A DNA stretch of 64,000 nt from Argentina anserina (Eukaryota > Streptophyta > Magnoliopsida > Rosales > Rosaceae). The stretch is taken from assembly GCF_933775445.1 (NCBI RefSeq), contig NC_065877.1, positions 15,128,001-15,192,000 on the forward strand, in the 5' to 3' direction. The position numbers and the translations under genes were made by a program. The first letter of the stretch is position 1; each line of letters begins with the position of its first letter. The notes under the pieces are model-generated. The model had not been told where the DNA came from. It saw nothing but the letters and a program-made list of their open reading frames with translations, and ran no database searches. Shown piece after piece: positions 23,282-35,826 of this stretch.

Positions 23282-24714
23282 GGGTAAATTCCTCATATGA
23301 TACCTGATGTTTAGCTACTTGGACAATTTGGTACCTGATGTATGAAAACGGACAATTTGGTACCTAAAGTTATCAAATTTAGACCATTTTGGTATTTATG
23401 TCAATTTTAACCATATTTTCAGGGTTATTTCCGTCATCATATCTCTACTTTATTTCATTTTTTCATAATACCTCCAAATTGCCTCTAAATTATCACTAAA
23501 ATTTTGATAACTCATCCACTTAGTATATGTGATGATTTACGCAAGGTTTAAAATATCGGTATTGGGGGATATATCATTTTTTTTAAAGGGAGATATATAG
23601 GAGATATTGGAAAAATAATATTGTTCCTCTTCTGAAATTATTTATTTATTTATTATTGAATTACATACAAACAAATACAATTATTAATTTTATCTAGTAT
23701 CCAAAAGAGGCTCTAGGTAATCGTTTTCATTGATCACATTATCCTTTGCTCGTTTATCACATAGTCGTAACTTCATATTGTAGTAGCAGTATATAGTTTT
23801 TCCAACTTCATGAGACTACATTGTGACTCTTTATTTTGGATTCCCTCAAGATCAAGGAGAGCACTGGTCACTGATATGACTTGACTTTTAAGAGTTAAGA
23901 CTTGAACTTTCACTCATCATCTCGATATCTTTTACGAAAAATTAAAAATTAGCCGATTGAAGGACTACTCTTCTAGTCTTATTTTTTTATATCCCTCGAG
24001 GTGATTAATTAATCAAAAACTGCAGGTCAAGAAGAGTCCGACACATCCTCAAATTGAGTTAAATTTTTGAAGTGAAAGTTTTTAGATATTTCTCTAAAAT
24101 ATCGAAGATATATCAGATATATCGTAAATATCAGAGATATTTTATGTTATCGGAGAAATATCGCAGATACGGAAAAAAAATAAGATATTTACCCCTAAGA
24201 CATATCGTCTTTTGAAAAATGGAGACATTGGAGGATATATCGGAAATATCGGAGAGATTTTGTACCTTGGATTTACGTATATAAGTTTTCATAATGTAGC
24301 TATAAATCTAAATTAATTTTAATTATAAGTAATTTAAAAAATATATTATAATAAAAAATTATAATTGCATAAAGACAATTTATTTCTTTTGTATAAAATA
24401 ATTAGGATATAATAATTATATTAAGAAAAAAACTGTATTTTCGATATATGCAAAGTAGATGCTAAGTGGAGTAGATATATCAATTTAATTATCTCCAAAA
24501 AGAGGCAATTATAGGAAGAAATGAAGAAAAATGTGAATTTAATGAGTTTAGGGATAGAATGACGAAAATAACCCTAAAAATATTATCAAAATTGATAGAG
24601 GTACCAAAATGGCTTACAAATGAGAACTTCAGATACCAAATCATCCATTTTTATACATCAAGTACCAAATTGTCCAAGTAGCCATACTTTAAGTACCATA
24701 TGAGTAATTAATTT
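23282..24714. mobile_element. Long-TIR non-autonomous DNA transposon, probably Mutator-like
   Basis: The first about 160 bp (TTTAGCTACTTGGACAATTTGG ... GGGTTATTTCCGTCAT) recur inverted at 24545-24714. The long arms and lack of coding capacity fit Mutator-like MITEs. I could not find a clean 9-bp target duplication. A second element is nested at 23542-24269. Confidence 0.75.
23542..24269. mobile_element. hAT-like non-autonomous element nested in the long-TIR element
   Basis: Starts CAAGGTTTAAAATATC and ends GATTTTGTACCTTG, giving CAAGGT terminal repeats. Perfect 8-bp duplications GATTTACG flank it (23534-23541 and 24270-24277), the length used by hAT transposases. The interior is packed with GATATAT, ATATCGG and GGAGATAT motifs near both ends. 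It encodes nothing. A second, related element lies at 59116-60801. Confidence 0.75.
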
Positions 24715-25763
24715 AACAAAATTATTTATTTAATTCACAACATATTATTGTCACAACGGAGACGCAGCAGCCCTAAGTACGTACCTTTTGATTACCAACA
24801 AAGTTTTCAAAGGCTAGGATAGGGGCCTACTCTTGTGTGGTTTGCAGTTCATTTTTTTTTTTTATCAAAACACCATATAGTTCAACTAAAGTGGATGCAT
24901 GAGAATGAGACATTTTTTTTTTCCAACTATCAATAATTTGATTTGTGAGGAGAGGATCCGATATCCGATATCCCTATCCTGTCTGGTAATTGTCCAATAC
25001 AAAATTACCAGAGAAATGACCTAAAGTTTGTTCCCTCTGATGACCCTCTGTTCTAGCTAGCTCTCTCACCGACAGTAAGTCATGTATGTATAAAATAATG
25101 TAAAAATTAGAGAGTTATATATGAGTTACTATTTACTAAACATTCAGTCTGATTAGGCAGGCAAGAAAGAGTGCCATAAAATTATAATATGGCAAGAAAA
25201 TTAGTGATTCGAGCCAAGGGAGACAATGCTGTCGCTTCTGTATTGAAATGTGAATACAAAGGCTATGAAATAAAACATAGATCGATAGAAATAAAGAAAA
25301 GAATATACACATATATTCTCGTGTAAGGATATTGCTTGGTCTCCTTCTTGAGGCCTTGGTACGTAACAGTATCCTGGAGACAAGATTACAAGTAAAATCA
25401 CAATTTTGGGAATAGAGAAGAAGAGCAAAAAGAAAATGATCGATCGAGTACGTCTTGGGATTTTGACAAGAGAGATCAAGAGAAAGAGAAGGGGAGTGAT
25501 CGATCGAGTGTGAGAGGATGGGTAAAAAGAAAAACAAGAGGGTATTATATTGTACGGCTCCATCGAAGATCGATCAGTAGTACTTCAGTACTCTACTTGC
25601 ATTTTGCTTTCTAGTGATATTCACTTTTGCATAGTACTCCCTCACAGTGGTGGTATTCTGGCATACTATGGATGATCGATCGATGACTTCGAACTTGGAA
25701 GGAAGAAACAAAGGCTATAGTACTCGTAATCCTGACTCCCATGTTGAATACTTCGACTCATGC

Positions 25764-25796
<33 letters not shown>

Positions 25797-28430
25797 TGGC
25801 CCAGAACCAAGCAAAAGGGTTGGAAACTAATAAATGAGAGGAGGAGGTAGGGTTTTGTTTTAAACCAACAAGTCGGTAGGAACTTGAATGTGATCGATCA
25901 ACAATCAATATGCTGCTGATTGAACCAGTTTCTCTCAACATAGAGACTTCTGGTTCAAATGCAGGCGTGTCTGTTTGAAGTTTGAACGCATAGTTTGATC
26001 GTCGATCAATTATCTGGTAGTAGTAAGTAATAATTTGCATTATTAGCAAATACCGCAGTCCCACACGCATAGTTATAGCATCGATCATCGTAGACACTTA
26101 TGTGCAAGTGGTTGATTAAGACAAAGTGATAAATCATTCAGTCACATGTATGTATATATATATATATGTATGTATGCATGTATGTGTGTGTGTGTCATGG
26201 TCTCATGGATGGACTGTACTATTTATGAATTTTACTGTTCTGGGTTCATGCATGGAGGTATTTAGTATTCAGTATTCACCAGGCCAGCCATGCCAGTTGC
26301 AGCTGCAGCTATCAAAGTGTTGCAGGCAAAATTTTAAAGAATCCCTTGAGGAAGAGAGAGAGAGAGAGATGTGGTCAAAGTCATGTATAGGTTATTGAGA
26401 GGTCGTTTCAAGCTACAGTTAATCCACCAGAAAACAAGGTTTTGTATCACTGTACACCTACAGTATGAAGAAGTATCAGTAATTCAGTATCTGTTTGCTA
26501 TTTACAACAACCCGGGCTCCACCCGACTGAAAATGTTGCGTTCTCTGCCCTATCCCCGACCTTTTACCCATGCCACCCTCGATCTCTCTTTCTTTACAAA
26601 GCTGCCAACAAGATCCATATATCCCTCAATATTTCCTGTAAAACTAGCTATATATACGGCTATCATGTATCATTTTCAATTTTTCATATATCATTTTCTT
26701 TTGTTCTCTCTCTCTCTCTCTCTATTATGTATTTCTCTTTAATTATGATGTATACATATTTCATTATTTTGAACCGTAGTATCTGTCTCGCTCTGCCTCG
26801 CTAAAAGCTAAGCTAATCATTTGCTTTGAATTTCCCAAGCAATAGTGAATCTTAAAGGGTATATGTTCCATCATCAACAAACAATTCCACTAACAGATTA
26901 AAGCAAAGCAAAATTAATAAAGCCGGGGCATCGTATATATGCAGATAGCCTAGCCCCAACAAAAAAGCTTATTCATAATGTTATTTGCAGCTGATGATGA
27001 TGAAAAGCCTATCTCAACAACATCTACATCGATCTGGAATAAAATATACCCAACCTTGTCTTAACTTTTTCCCTTTCCATTGCCACGATTCAGACATATA
27101 TGAACTCCATCTCGTTATCCCTAAAGGATTTAAACGATAAATCAGAATTTATACGTCCTGAAATGTAGGTAGCCTTATATGATCTATAAATATCTTAGTT
27201 TCGATCACATTTTCAATTCAAGTTTTACTTTCAAACGTTTTAGAAATATACAGATATCCATAATCTAACGAGTTATGTGTGTGATAATTTAATTTACATC
27301 CCTGTGTTAATTGATGAACAACAGAACAAGTACTATTCGAGGAATCATATAAGGTAAAATTGAATTATTAAAGACAAAATCCTAACTCAAACTCCAGTAT
27401 CCGTGCGCATGTTATTATCTCTAAACGTTGGAGAATAGGAGGTCGTCTTATTTCAAAGATTCGTCTCTTCTCATTGACCATATCATTTCTTATTTCTCTC
27501 TCCCACTCTCAAACACATAACAAGACTTATGATGCATCATGGATCTCAAATACACTGTGACTGTGCAGTATGTGACATGGCTATCTGACTTGTTGATTAC
27601 TTAACTATGTGATTAATGTTACATAAGAATTGATCGATCGATCTTCGATATTAATTAAATTACGTACTGAAGGATGAGTTCCACTCTACCTTTTCAGAAA
27701 TATATCAGAATAAATTGTTCTTTACCTCATTTTGAAGTGATAAAATGAGATGAAAACAAACGAATGAAACTTCAAACTAATTAATCACATCATTCACATG
27801 CATGATGCATCACCACATTAAATATCCGAACGACATAATAACTACTTAAATTTTATCGAAACATGTCAATTTTAAAGAGCATATCAGTGTATATATAACA
27901 TGCATCCTATATATATGCTTAAATTTACTAGCTATTTGCATAAGTTGATTTATTCAGTATATTTCACTGCTACCTGTGTGCAATTACGAACATATATGTT
28001 TTGTTTTGTTCTTTGGAGAAAAATTGATAAATATAGTACGTTACCCTCCACAAGTCAGACCGAGTTCTTCTGATTTTTTTGTTATCATGAATTCTAATCA
28101 AGGTTAAATTAAACAACGAAACAAATAAAGCAAGAATATCACATAATTAAGAAAAATTAGTAGGGCGATGGCATCATAAAAATAACAAATTAACTTGCAT
28201 GCATGTAATGCATGTTTTTGGTTCTTAAAACCGAGAGAAGAACTACTTTTTGGAAAGATTGACAGAAAACAGGGAAGATAACAAATAGATAAATAAAGAA
28301 GAAAGTAGCGACTCTCCGAGTAAATGATGCTTACCTAGTTTTTACTCAGAAACCCATGGCTAGCTATGTCAATGTCTAGATGATTATATCCTCTTAGTAC
28401 TAATAATTAACATTATTGCTGCCTTGATTA
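24715..28430. other. Intergenic region downstream of the WIP gene
   Basis: AT-rich, with several short GA/CT repeats (25768-25795, 26347-26370, 26703-26723), a TATG/TGTG run (26152-26194) and repeated GATCGATCGA palindromes. No gene recognised. Open frames here are low-complexity and lack any conserved motif. Confidence 0.5.
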
Positions 28431-30615
28431 TTAATCGTTATCTTGCTCAACTTCAGATGCAGGCTCATCATCTTCTTCAAACCCATCAATTCCATAAGCT
28501 GCATGTCCATTCCCAAAGGCCTTAATATGATCTTTGAGAGACCTCTTGTGCTTAAAATCAGAGCCACAAATGCAATACCAAAGCTTCCCACAATTCTTCT
28601 CGTGGGTTCTCCAATCTCCTCTCACTGCAAATGCCTTGCCACATTTTCTGCACATGAAAGGCTTGATTCCATGCTTCCTCTTGTAATGTGTTTGGAGGGT
28701 TCTAAAGTCTTTCAGTGGCTTCGCTCTTGGGTGATCGATGTTATTCCTGCAACCTGGTGTGCAACAATAGCAAGGAAGCCTAAGCATGCCTGTTGGTTGA
28801 GTTCCTCTTAGAGACTCGGGCCCTTTTCTGTATTGAGATCCATGCCCCCACATATGCATCTACAAGTATCGACACTATTAGACAACCTAATATTTATATA
28901 TGCATCTACAAGTATCTACCACTGTTAGACAACCTAATATATATGTGCTAACTGTGATATGACCCAACATTGGATATATATCAAGCTATATTAGTAGAAG
29001 TTCCAACATATTGTCATTCAATCGTAAAACTACCTTTGAGAACAACGACATGTTTTCCTTTTCTCTAGAGGAATTGTGAAAATGTTTTTAAGCTAGAAAA
29101 ATTACACATTTTCAAGCGAACCCATACAAGCCGAATTACTCAAAAAGATTAGTTAAATTACACCTTCATTTGGATATGAGCTGCTTATGTCAGGATTTCA
29201 AGTCTTTGAATTGAAAAGATCTGCCAGAAAAAGGAAGACAGATCGAATAAGATTTAGAAAACACTAGATGAAGAGAACGTTTGCAAGACTTTGTTGATTG
29301 AGAGGACGGAGTACTTGAGATATACTATGTATGGGGTTTTCATGACCAAGAACTGTTTTGAATGCAGACCGAATTGAACGACCTTATTTGATACTGGAAT
29401 TGAATAATGCCATGACCGGTCTCTCCTCTCCTGTGAAAGACTGTAAGATTTTTAGCTCCTGCCAGTATGTATTTAGGATCGGAGCAGCACAGACTTCGAA
29501 GTACTAAAGGCATAAGGAACATTGCCTGTGTTGTTCAATCACTACCCACAGTTGAACTGAATCAGAAAAGATTTACTCGAACCCAATTCCCATAAACCAT
29601 GCAAAAACAAAAGCAAAAAATGACGATGACGATGACGACGTTGATAAAATACTTTTCAGGAATTATGTGAACTAAAAAATAAATAAGATTAAAGATGAAC
29701 AAGGATATTCAGAGGCCAGGACTCTAATCCAGCACAGGATGATATTCAGACAAGAAAATCAGAAACAAATAAAACAATGAGTAAACAGGAACCTCGTATA
29801 GAAGAAGAAGATAAGGGGATATGGGTATTGAGACCATGGTTTCATCCGCTATTGGGTTTCTAATCGTTATTGCTCCAAATTACAGATTAAAGATATATAA
29901 TTGATTAGTTTACCTGCATGTTATTGTATCTGTTGAAGGTCTTGTAGCAGACAGGGCAAGAGAATTGAGTAGGACCAATGAGAATCTGTGAAGGAGTTGG
30001 GATCCAATACTGACCCTTGTTCAGAGAAGATCTGTTCATGGGGTACCCAGTAGAATCATCACCATGATCTCCATTTACAAGATCTTTGTCATGACTTGTG
30101 CTGATCTCTGAGGAAGAAGAAGCTGCAGAAAGCACAGATGCCATTTCAGCTGCACTAGGGCTTGGGAGTCCTATGTGAAGTGCAACAGTCACACTAGCCT
30201 CATCCTCTTCCTCTTGGTCTTCTTGGTTGTGTGGTTTGTTGATCTTGTCATCCACATCCATTTGATCAGTACTACAGGAGTAGTACTCGTGCTGGTGATG
30301 ACGCGCTTGTTCGTGGTCTTCATGATACTTTGTTGGGCTTAAGCGGTTAAGGAGTGGGAGGGCTTCTCTGAGAGGTGGAGAAGGGGGTTGATGATGAGTA
30401 GTTTGGGTGGAGTAAAACGAAGAGTACTGGTTCTGGTTCTGATTGTAGTCGATATTGAAGAAGTTGTGAGCATAGGGAGGTAGAGGTTGTGGTTGTGCTT
30501 GCGGAGGCGGAGGAGGGTTTGAAATTAGAGGGTGTTCACGGTGGTGATGATGAAGGAGAGGGTTGAATTTGAAGAGACCTGTGAAGAAATTTGATGAGTA
30601 GGGGTACTCAGCCAT
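28431..30615 (-). CDS. WIP-domain C2H2 zinc-finger transcription factor, NTT/WIP2-like
   Basis: Nuclear transcription factor of the plant WIP family. In Arabidopsis, NTT/WIP2 acts in transmitting-tract, fruit and root development. Exon 1 is 30615-29914 (234 codons) and exon 2 28859-28431, giving 376 residues; the 1,054-bp intron is GT-AG. The N-terminus [19 protein letters not shown], the His/Pro/Gln-rich region, [13 protein letters not shown] (78-90) and an EAR-like LHIGL (146-150) match the NTT/WIP2 subgroup. The WIP motif is at 204-206. The first finger is C220, C223, H236, H240, split by the intron. Exon 2 then carries the highly conserved Cys/His-rich fingers ([59 protein letters not shown]). 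This is the first ATG in frame: upstream codons are open but contain no ATG. Confidence 0.93.
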
Positions 30616-30675
30616 GGTTAAAAGCTTGGTACTGTGAAAGAGGAGGGGAATAGTTTTGTTGGGTGAGGTTGCTTT

Positions 30676-30680
<5 letters not shown>

Positions 30681-30714
<34 letters not shown>
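30681..30714. repeat. GA/CT dinucleotide tract in the WIP 5' leader or promoter
   Basis: About 17 GA units beginning roughly 65 bp upstream of the ATG; CT in the gene's sense. GA/CT tracts at this position are known binding sites for BBR/BPC factors in plant developmental genes. A regulatory role is inference. Confidence 0.6.
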
Positions 30715-30718
<4 letters not shown>

Positions 30719-31664
30719 AGATGGCTGAAGGGAGTGGACGGAACAGAGTGAGTAGTAAAGGCAAGGGGAAAAGAGAGAAATAATAGAATCACCTACGGAC
30801 CTACCGAGTGCTTTTTGTGCCCGTCTACTTCCCTGTTTTAGACCATACGCTCAATCAGTCCTAAAATTTGTAACCTTAATTCCAAAATTTCATGCCATAT
30901 AAGTAAATGAATTATGAATACATGTCTAATTTGTACCGTAATTCTATTTGGTATAATCTCGTCGAGTAATAATTTTGGAACACCCATAACATTATTCCTT
31001 TTGCCATTGGGACCTCGACAATTGCTTATATGACCTCTACTATTTTCTTAATTATTAGATTACATATGTATCATCTTATAAAAAGACAATTTTAGATATT
31101 AAATTCGATAAAAATAAAAATGTTTAATTATTTTATTTTTGTAATAATCATTCAATAATAATTAAAATAACCAAGGTTTAGGTTTAACGTGAAGACATCA
31201 AAGACACCACTATCTTCTACCTCCCAACCTCCAATTCTCAACATCATATACATACCTCCCTCTCTCTCTTCTACCAATTAAAATCTTTCATTTTTCCTAA
31301 TATTATTTACTTGAAAATGAGTTTTCATTGTTAGACTCTTATAGTAATAATTAACTGGAGTTGATGTATTTTATTGATTACAATTGGTTGTTCTAATGAT
31401 TACTTATTTGAATAAATTTGTCTAAACCGATATGTTGTGAAATCTTATTTACAGTTGAGCAAAGAATACAAGTTTAACAACATGTAGAGTTCGGAATGAA
31501 TAATGAAATACAAAAAAAATGAAATGGATGTCTAGTGAGTGAATATACTTTTTGACTTTTTTAGACAACTCATATTAGTATAAAGATATTTTTTTCCGCT
31601 TAAAAAACAATGAATTTTTTTTTAAAGATGAATATATTCGTTGAACGCACGTGCATGCCAGGAT
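30715..31664. other. Upstream region of the WIP gene
   Basis: AT-rich. The proximal part is presumably promoter. No gene or clear repeat was seen before the Mutator-like element at 31674. Confidence 0.4.
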
Positions 31665-31673
31665 GGTTATTAC

Positions 31674-32297
31674 CTAAATAGCACGGATACATACACGATG
31701 GTCCGTATCGAATCGTATCCGATACGTAGACACGGCATATCGAATGTTTTTGGACACGGACACGTGGTGAACACATTAATTAAATATTATTTTAATATAT
31801 ATTTATTTATTTTAAAATTAATTTATAAATTTGAAGTATTTAGATGTATATATATGTCAAAGTGTGCATTAAAATGATGAAAACATAACTTGTTAAAATG
31901 ACTAAGGACTTCATAAGTACCTTAGATAACCAAGGTTCGAATCCTACCACAAGCATTCTTATTTTTATCACGAGTTTCTCTTCTTATATATATTAAAGTG
32001 TGCATAAATATAACAAAAACTGAATCTGTTGAAATGGTTGAGGAGTTGTTGGGTGCCTTGGATGACCAAGTTTGAATCTCACCATAAACACTTTTATTTT
32101 TATCATGAGTTAGTGCGTGTCCGCGTGTCCGATGCGAATACTCGCATGTCTGGGCCGAGTTGGGGCGTGTCCGATGTAGATACTCGCGTGTCTGGGCTGT
32201 GTCCATTTCTGATACTCGTGTATGAGCGTATTCGGACGTGTCCGTGTCCATATTGGACACACGATACGGTAGCTGAGGGACGTGTCTGTGCTACCTA
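31674..32297. mobile_element. Mutator-like MITE with tRNA-like segments
   Basis: Perfect 9-bp duplications GGTTATTAC (31665-31673 and 32298-32306) flank terminal repeats TAAATAGCACGGATAC and, inverted, TAGGTAGCACAGACAC. The 9-bp duplication indicates Mutator-like. Subterminal arrays of GTGTCC/GGACACG motifs are on both sides, most extended at 32115-32275. The centre contains a tRNA B-box-like GGTTCGAATCC (31934-31944) and a degenerate tandem copy near 32068. Confidence 0.82.
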
Positions 32298-32616
32298 GGT
32301 TATTACATGTTCTATCAGATATCACCTCTTTCAAAATAAGACAAGATGTCATGGTGTATACACATAGTGATGCATAGGATAGGCCACTCATATTCAAATA
32401 CTCCAGCTCAATGGCAAAGTATAATATAACCTAACATGCTATAGTTATATGAATTTTAAAGAAAAAAAACTAAAAAATAAGTTAGGACAAGCCCAACATG
32501 CTACCAGGACCGAACCTAAATTCATCTTGGGACAAGATCAACATTACAGGCAGACTAGCCTCGAGTCAACCAGCACATAGCCCAAGCCTTAACAACATAA
32601 AAGACATAGTTTATTC

Positions 32617-33294
32617 TAGAGGTAGCAAACGGACCGGTCCGGCCCATTTTAAGCGGACTAAAACCGTGCTCGTGTCGTGTTTGGGCTGACCCATTTATTT
32701 TTCGTGTCGAGCTCGGGCCAGTCTATTTGCTTAAATATTGAGCCCGGCCCGGCTCATGGCCCAATCCCATGTCGGGCCGGGAAACGAAGTGGGCCGGTCC
32801 GGCCCATTAATATAATAAAACACAATTAACATAAAAAAAATTGTGTAATTAGAATATTTATTTTATATAAATATTTAAAATAGTAAAATAAATAAAATAT
32901 TACAACACATTTGATAATTGTTTTCTAAAATATTATATGTCAAAACTATGATTTTTTATCATTACTTTGATGATATTTATGAAATAATGTAGTTAAAATA
33001 ATGAAATAATCAAGAGGTTTATATTTAAAAGGTCTAATATTCAATTCTGATTATTATAATTATTTAAATAAATAAATAAATATATATATAATAAAATATG
33101 TGTTTAACGGGCTGGCCCATGAATTTATCATGGCCAGCCTATAACGAGCTCGGGCTGAGCCCATGGTCTAAAATATCTAGACACAGTCTTGCACTCTTGC
33201 CCATTAAAATAACATGATCAGGCCGTGCCGAGCCGATTTCAAACAGGTCGTGTATGTGCCGAGTTCGGGCTTTTTGGGCTCACTTGCCACTTCT
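32617..33294. mobile_element. hAT-like MITE, GC-rich ends and AT-rich core
   Basis: The left end AGAGGTAGCAAACGGACC and the inverted right end AGAAGTGGCAAGTGAGCC form imperfect terminal repeats of the (C)AGAGGTGGCAA hAT type. Both ends carry arrays of GGCCCGGCC/GGGCCG motifs in an otherwise AT-rich region. No clear 8-bp duplication was found, so the boundaries are approximate. Not coding. Confidence 0.55.
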
Positions 33295-33584
33295 TGTGTG
33301 TTCCACCACTACACTGCCAGCTTCCTCTGCCGGCCATGATATCCCTACTCCGTTGTCGCCATCCAAATGTCGATAAGTCGCATATATATCTTCATTAAAC
33401 CAGCCAGGACTTCCTGCAAGACAAAACTTCATAAAGGGCAAGCAAAATCGCACCAGACTGTCAATATGCTCCCTCAAACACCCAAAAACTAGCTTGATGT
33501 GATAGAGCTCATGGTAGTTGTTGCACATATCTAGAAGTAAAAACTCCTTTAATTTGGTCCCCAAACCACTTCTATGCCACAATC

Positions 33585-33765
33585 AAAATTGGTCAATGTG
33601 AATTGTTCGTGTAAATATCAATTTATAAAACTCGAATTATTGCTAAATTGGATAAAACTTTGTACATATGATTTTTACTATATATACCTAAATATTGAAT
33701 GGCTTATGATGGAAATATTTGGCAGAAAAAATGAGCTAAAATTTGAACTTTTTTTTTTATAATTC
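33585..33765. mobile_element. Half of a foldback MITE
   Basis: Homologous to the right half of the element at 1583-1916 (GTTCGTGTAAAT, AAATTGGATAAAACTTTGTA, CCTAAATATTGAAT in the same order). The matching left arm is not next to it. Confidence 0.55.
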
Positions 33766-33766
33766 C

Positions 33767-34185
33767 AAAGCAAAGCTTTGCTTTGGATTAAGGCTGATTA
33801 TATTTACTTTGAAATTATAAAGTGAAGTACATTGTTTGACTCGATTTTCGATCACATTTCCATATCCTCCACCGTATAGATTTTAGAACATAATGTATAT
33901 CTCACTCCCGTAAAGTTTCATCCAATTTGATGGTCGTTAATGTATTGAAACATTATTAAATCATTGAACGAACCAAAACTGTTTAACATGAATAATTCGT
34001 GTAAATCACGATTACGGAAGGTTAAACAATCATCAAATTGAACGAATTTTTGCACGACTGATTTATATATTATGTTCTAAGATACATATGGTGGAGATGT
34101 GAAAATGTAATAAAAAAATTGAGTCAAATAAAGAACTTCACCATGTAATTTTATAGCGAACCTTCGCTCTGGATATGAAGAGTAT
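33767..34185. mobile_element. Foldback MITE with GCTTTGCTTTGGA-type ends
   Basis: Outer arms pair imperfectly: CCAAAGCAAAGCTTTGC...AAATTATAAAGTGAAG at the left and, inverted, CCAGAGCGAAGGTTCGC...AAATTACATGGTGAAG at the right. Inner arms contain AAGTTTCATCCAATTTGATG and its inverted counterpart. It shares inner motifs with the copies at 1.6 and 56.6 kb. No coding. Confidence 0.65.
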
Positions 34186-34715
34186 ATATTACTTAAAACT
34201 TACATGAATTAAATTACATAAATTTTTTTTTGAAGAAAAACTTAGAACCATTAGATTTGGAACAATAATTATGATGAAATTTTGAGCAAATATTTCCTAC
34301 TTCGGTCGAGGAATTCTAAACTAATTTAGCAATTTTTAAGGAATGTTAAATTCAGAAACAATTACATGATTTGACAAAAAATTGAACGATGTGTACATAT
34401 ATATAGCCATATATGTGACATACATGGCATAACACCTAGAATTATGACTGTATGTGGTTCTGAGTAAATTTCTTCAGACGAATCTGAGATCAGAACCGTG
34501 TTCCTTTTCTAATTTGACTTTTATATTTTAGTGGGTATGAACTGCTTCAGCTCTCAGTTCTATTTACTTCAAAATTTAGTACATACGTACCACATATCTT
34601 TATAATTCAAATTAAATTGAAATGCACAATTTGATCCTTTGATGAAAGAGAGAATACAATGTTTATTTATATTGTTTTTGAAATAGAGGGTTTATGTTTA
34701 TTTATAAGAGTGATA

Positions 34716-34922
34716 AATGTTCGTCGTCATAGAAGATAATGACTAATTACAGTTCGTCTGATAAGTTAGAAGCTAAATGACAAAGGCTTAACGTTCGTCG
34801 TTTTGGTACTTAAGCCACGGCGCACAAACAACGAAATGTATGTCGTTTTGGTGATCATACGAGGAAAGTGGGCTCTTAGCCGATGAAAACAATTCGTCGC
34901 TTTAGACTTTTTTCTGGTAGTG
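34716..34922. mobile_element. CACTA element end fragment
   Basis: Ends ...TTTTTTCTGGTAGTG, the inverted form of a CACTACCAGAAAAA terminus. It is preceded by TTCGTCG...TTTTGG / AAGCCACGGCG subterminal-like repeats. No matching left end was found nearby, so it is a truncated remnant unrelated by terminus to the larger CACTA element. Confidence 0.5.
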
Positions 34923-35111
34923 GTGGCTACTTTGCAAGACTTACTAAATGAAACTGTTGAATATAACGGAGATGACACATTAAATCTAAACCTTTGAATA
35001 CAAATACTTGAAATAATTTCAGAAATACGTCTCTTTACAAAAAAGTACTAAATCAGACACTAACTGGCAAATAGTGTTTTAAAAGCTGCGATATTAGTAT
35101 ATCTCTGAATA

Positions 35112-35817
35112 GAGAAGTTTTAAATACACACCCCTAATTACTTAATACACATACATATTTTTCTAGGTTTCAAATCAAATTTCATATGAATGAGAAATGA
35201 CCAAAACATACCTCTAACTAAGAAAATAAATTTTGAGAAACTAATAATGTAAGAAATTAAGTAAGTTTTTGCAAGGAAAGAGATTACATGTATTTAATGA
35301 AAAATTAAGTGGAAAATTTTGATTATCAATTCATCCATTTATTTCTTTCTTAAAAATATCATAATTTCCTAAGTTAGAATGTCAAACCAACGTAATTTAT
35401 GTTAAGACATTATGATTTTCTCATATTTTTACTCAAAAAAAATCTTCTCATTTTATTAAATTACAAATTTACTCTTCGTAAAAAAAATCGATGATGAATA
35501 TGAAGAATAGGTAAATATAATTATCAAACACAAAGAAGAATATATTTATCGTTTTTCATGTTTAAGGATTCGAAGAACAATAATATGTAAGAATTTCTTG
35601 ATAATCAATATATATTGACCTGTATAAAATTTCAATATATCTTTGTACATATTAATTATATGAAACATTTATATATAAAAAATCATATGAAATTATAAGT
35701 ATTTTAGGCACTTTGGGTTGTGTATCTAGTACAAAATTAGAATGATAAATAAAATGAGTGGTATATTAAATAATAGGTGTGTATTAAGTATTTAGGGATA
35801 TGTATTTAAAATTTCTC
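35112..35817. mobile_element. Mutator-like or hAT-like MITE, 706 bp
   Basis: Left GAGAAGTTTTAAATACACAC and inverted right GAGAAATTTTAAATACATAT pair over about 40 bp. The flanks CTCTGAATA (35103-35111) and ATCTGAATA (35818-35826) make a duplication of 8 perfect or 9 nearly perfect bases. AT-rich, non-coding. Confidence 0.65.
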
Positions 35818-35826
35818 ATCTGAATA

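Noticed and set aside
25136..26742. Cluster of open frames on both strands
   Set aside because: Low-complexity Ser/Leu/Ile-rich frames generated by CT/GA repeats and AT-rich DNA; no motif or splice structure.
29905..30792. Extended N-terminus for the WIP protein
   Set aside because: The upstream in-frame extension has no ATG and includes the CT repeat; the ATG at 30615 matches the family start.
34766..34978. Minus-strand 70-codon frame
   Set aside because: Overlaps a CACTA terminal fragment and its subterminal repeats; reads as repeat sequence.
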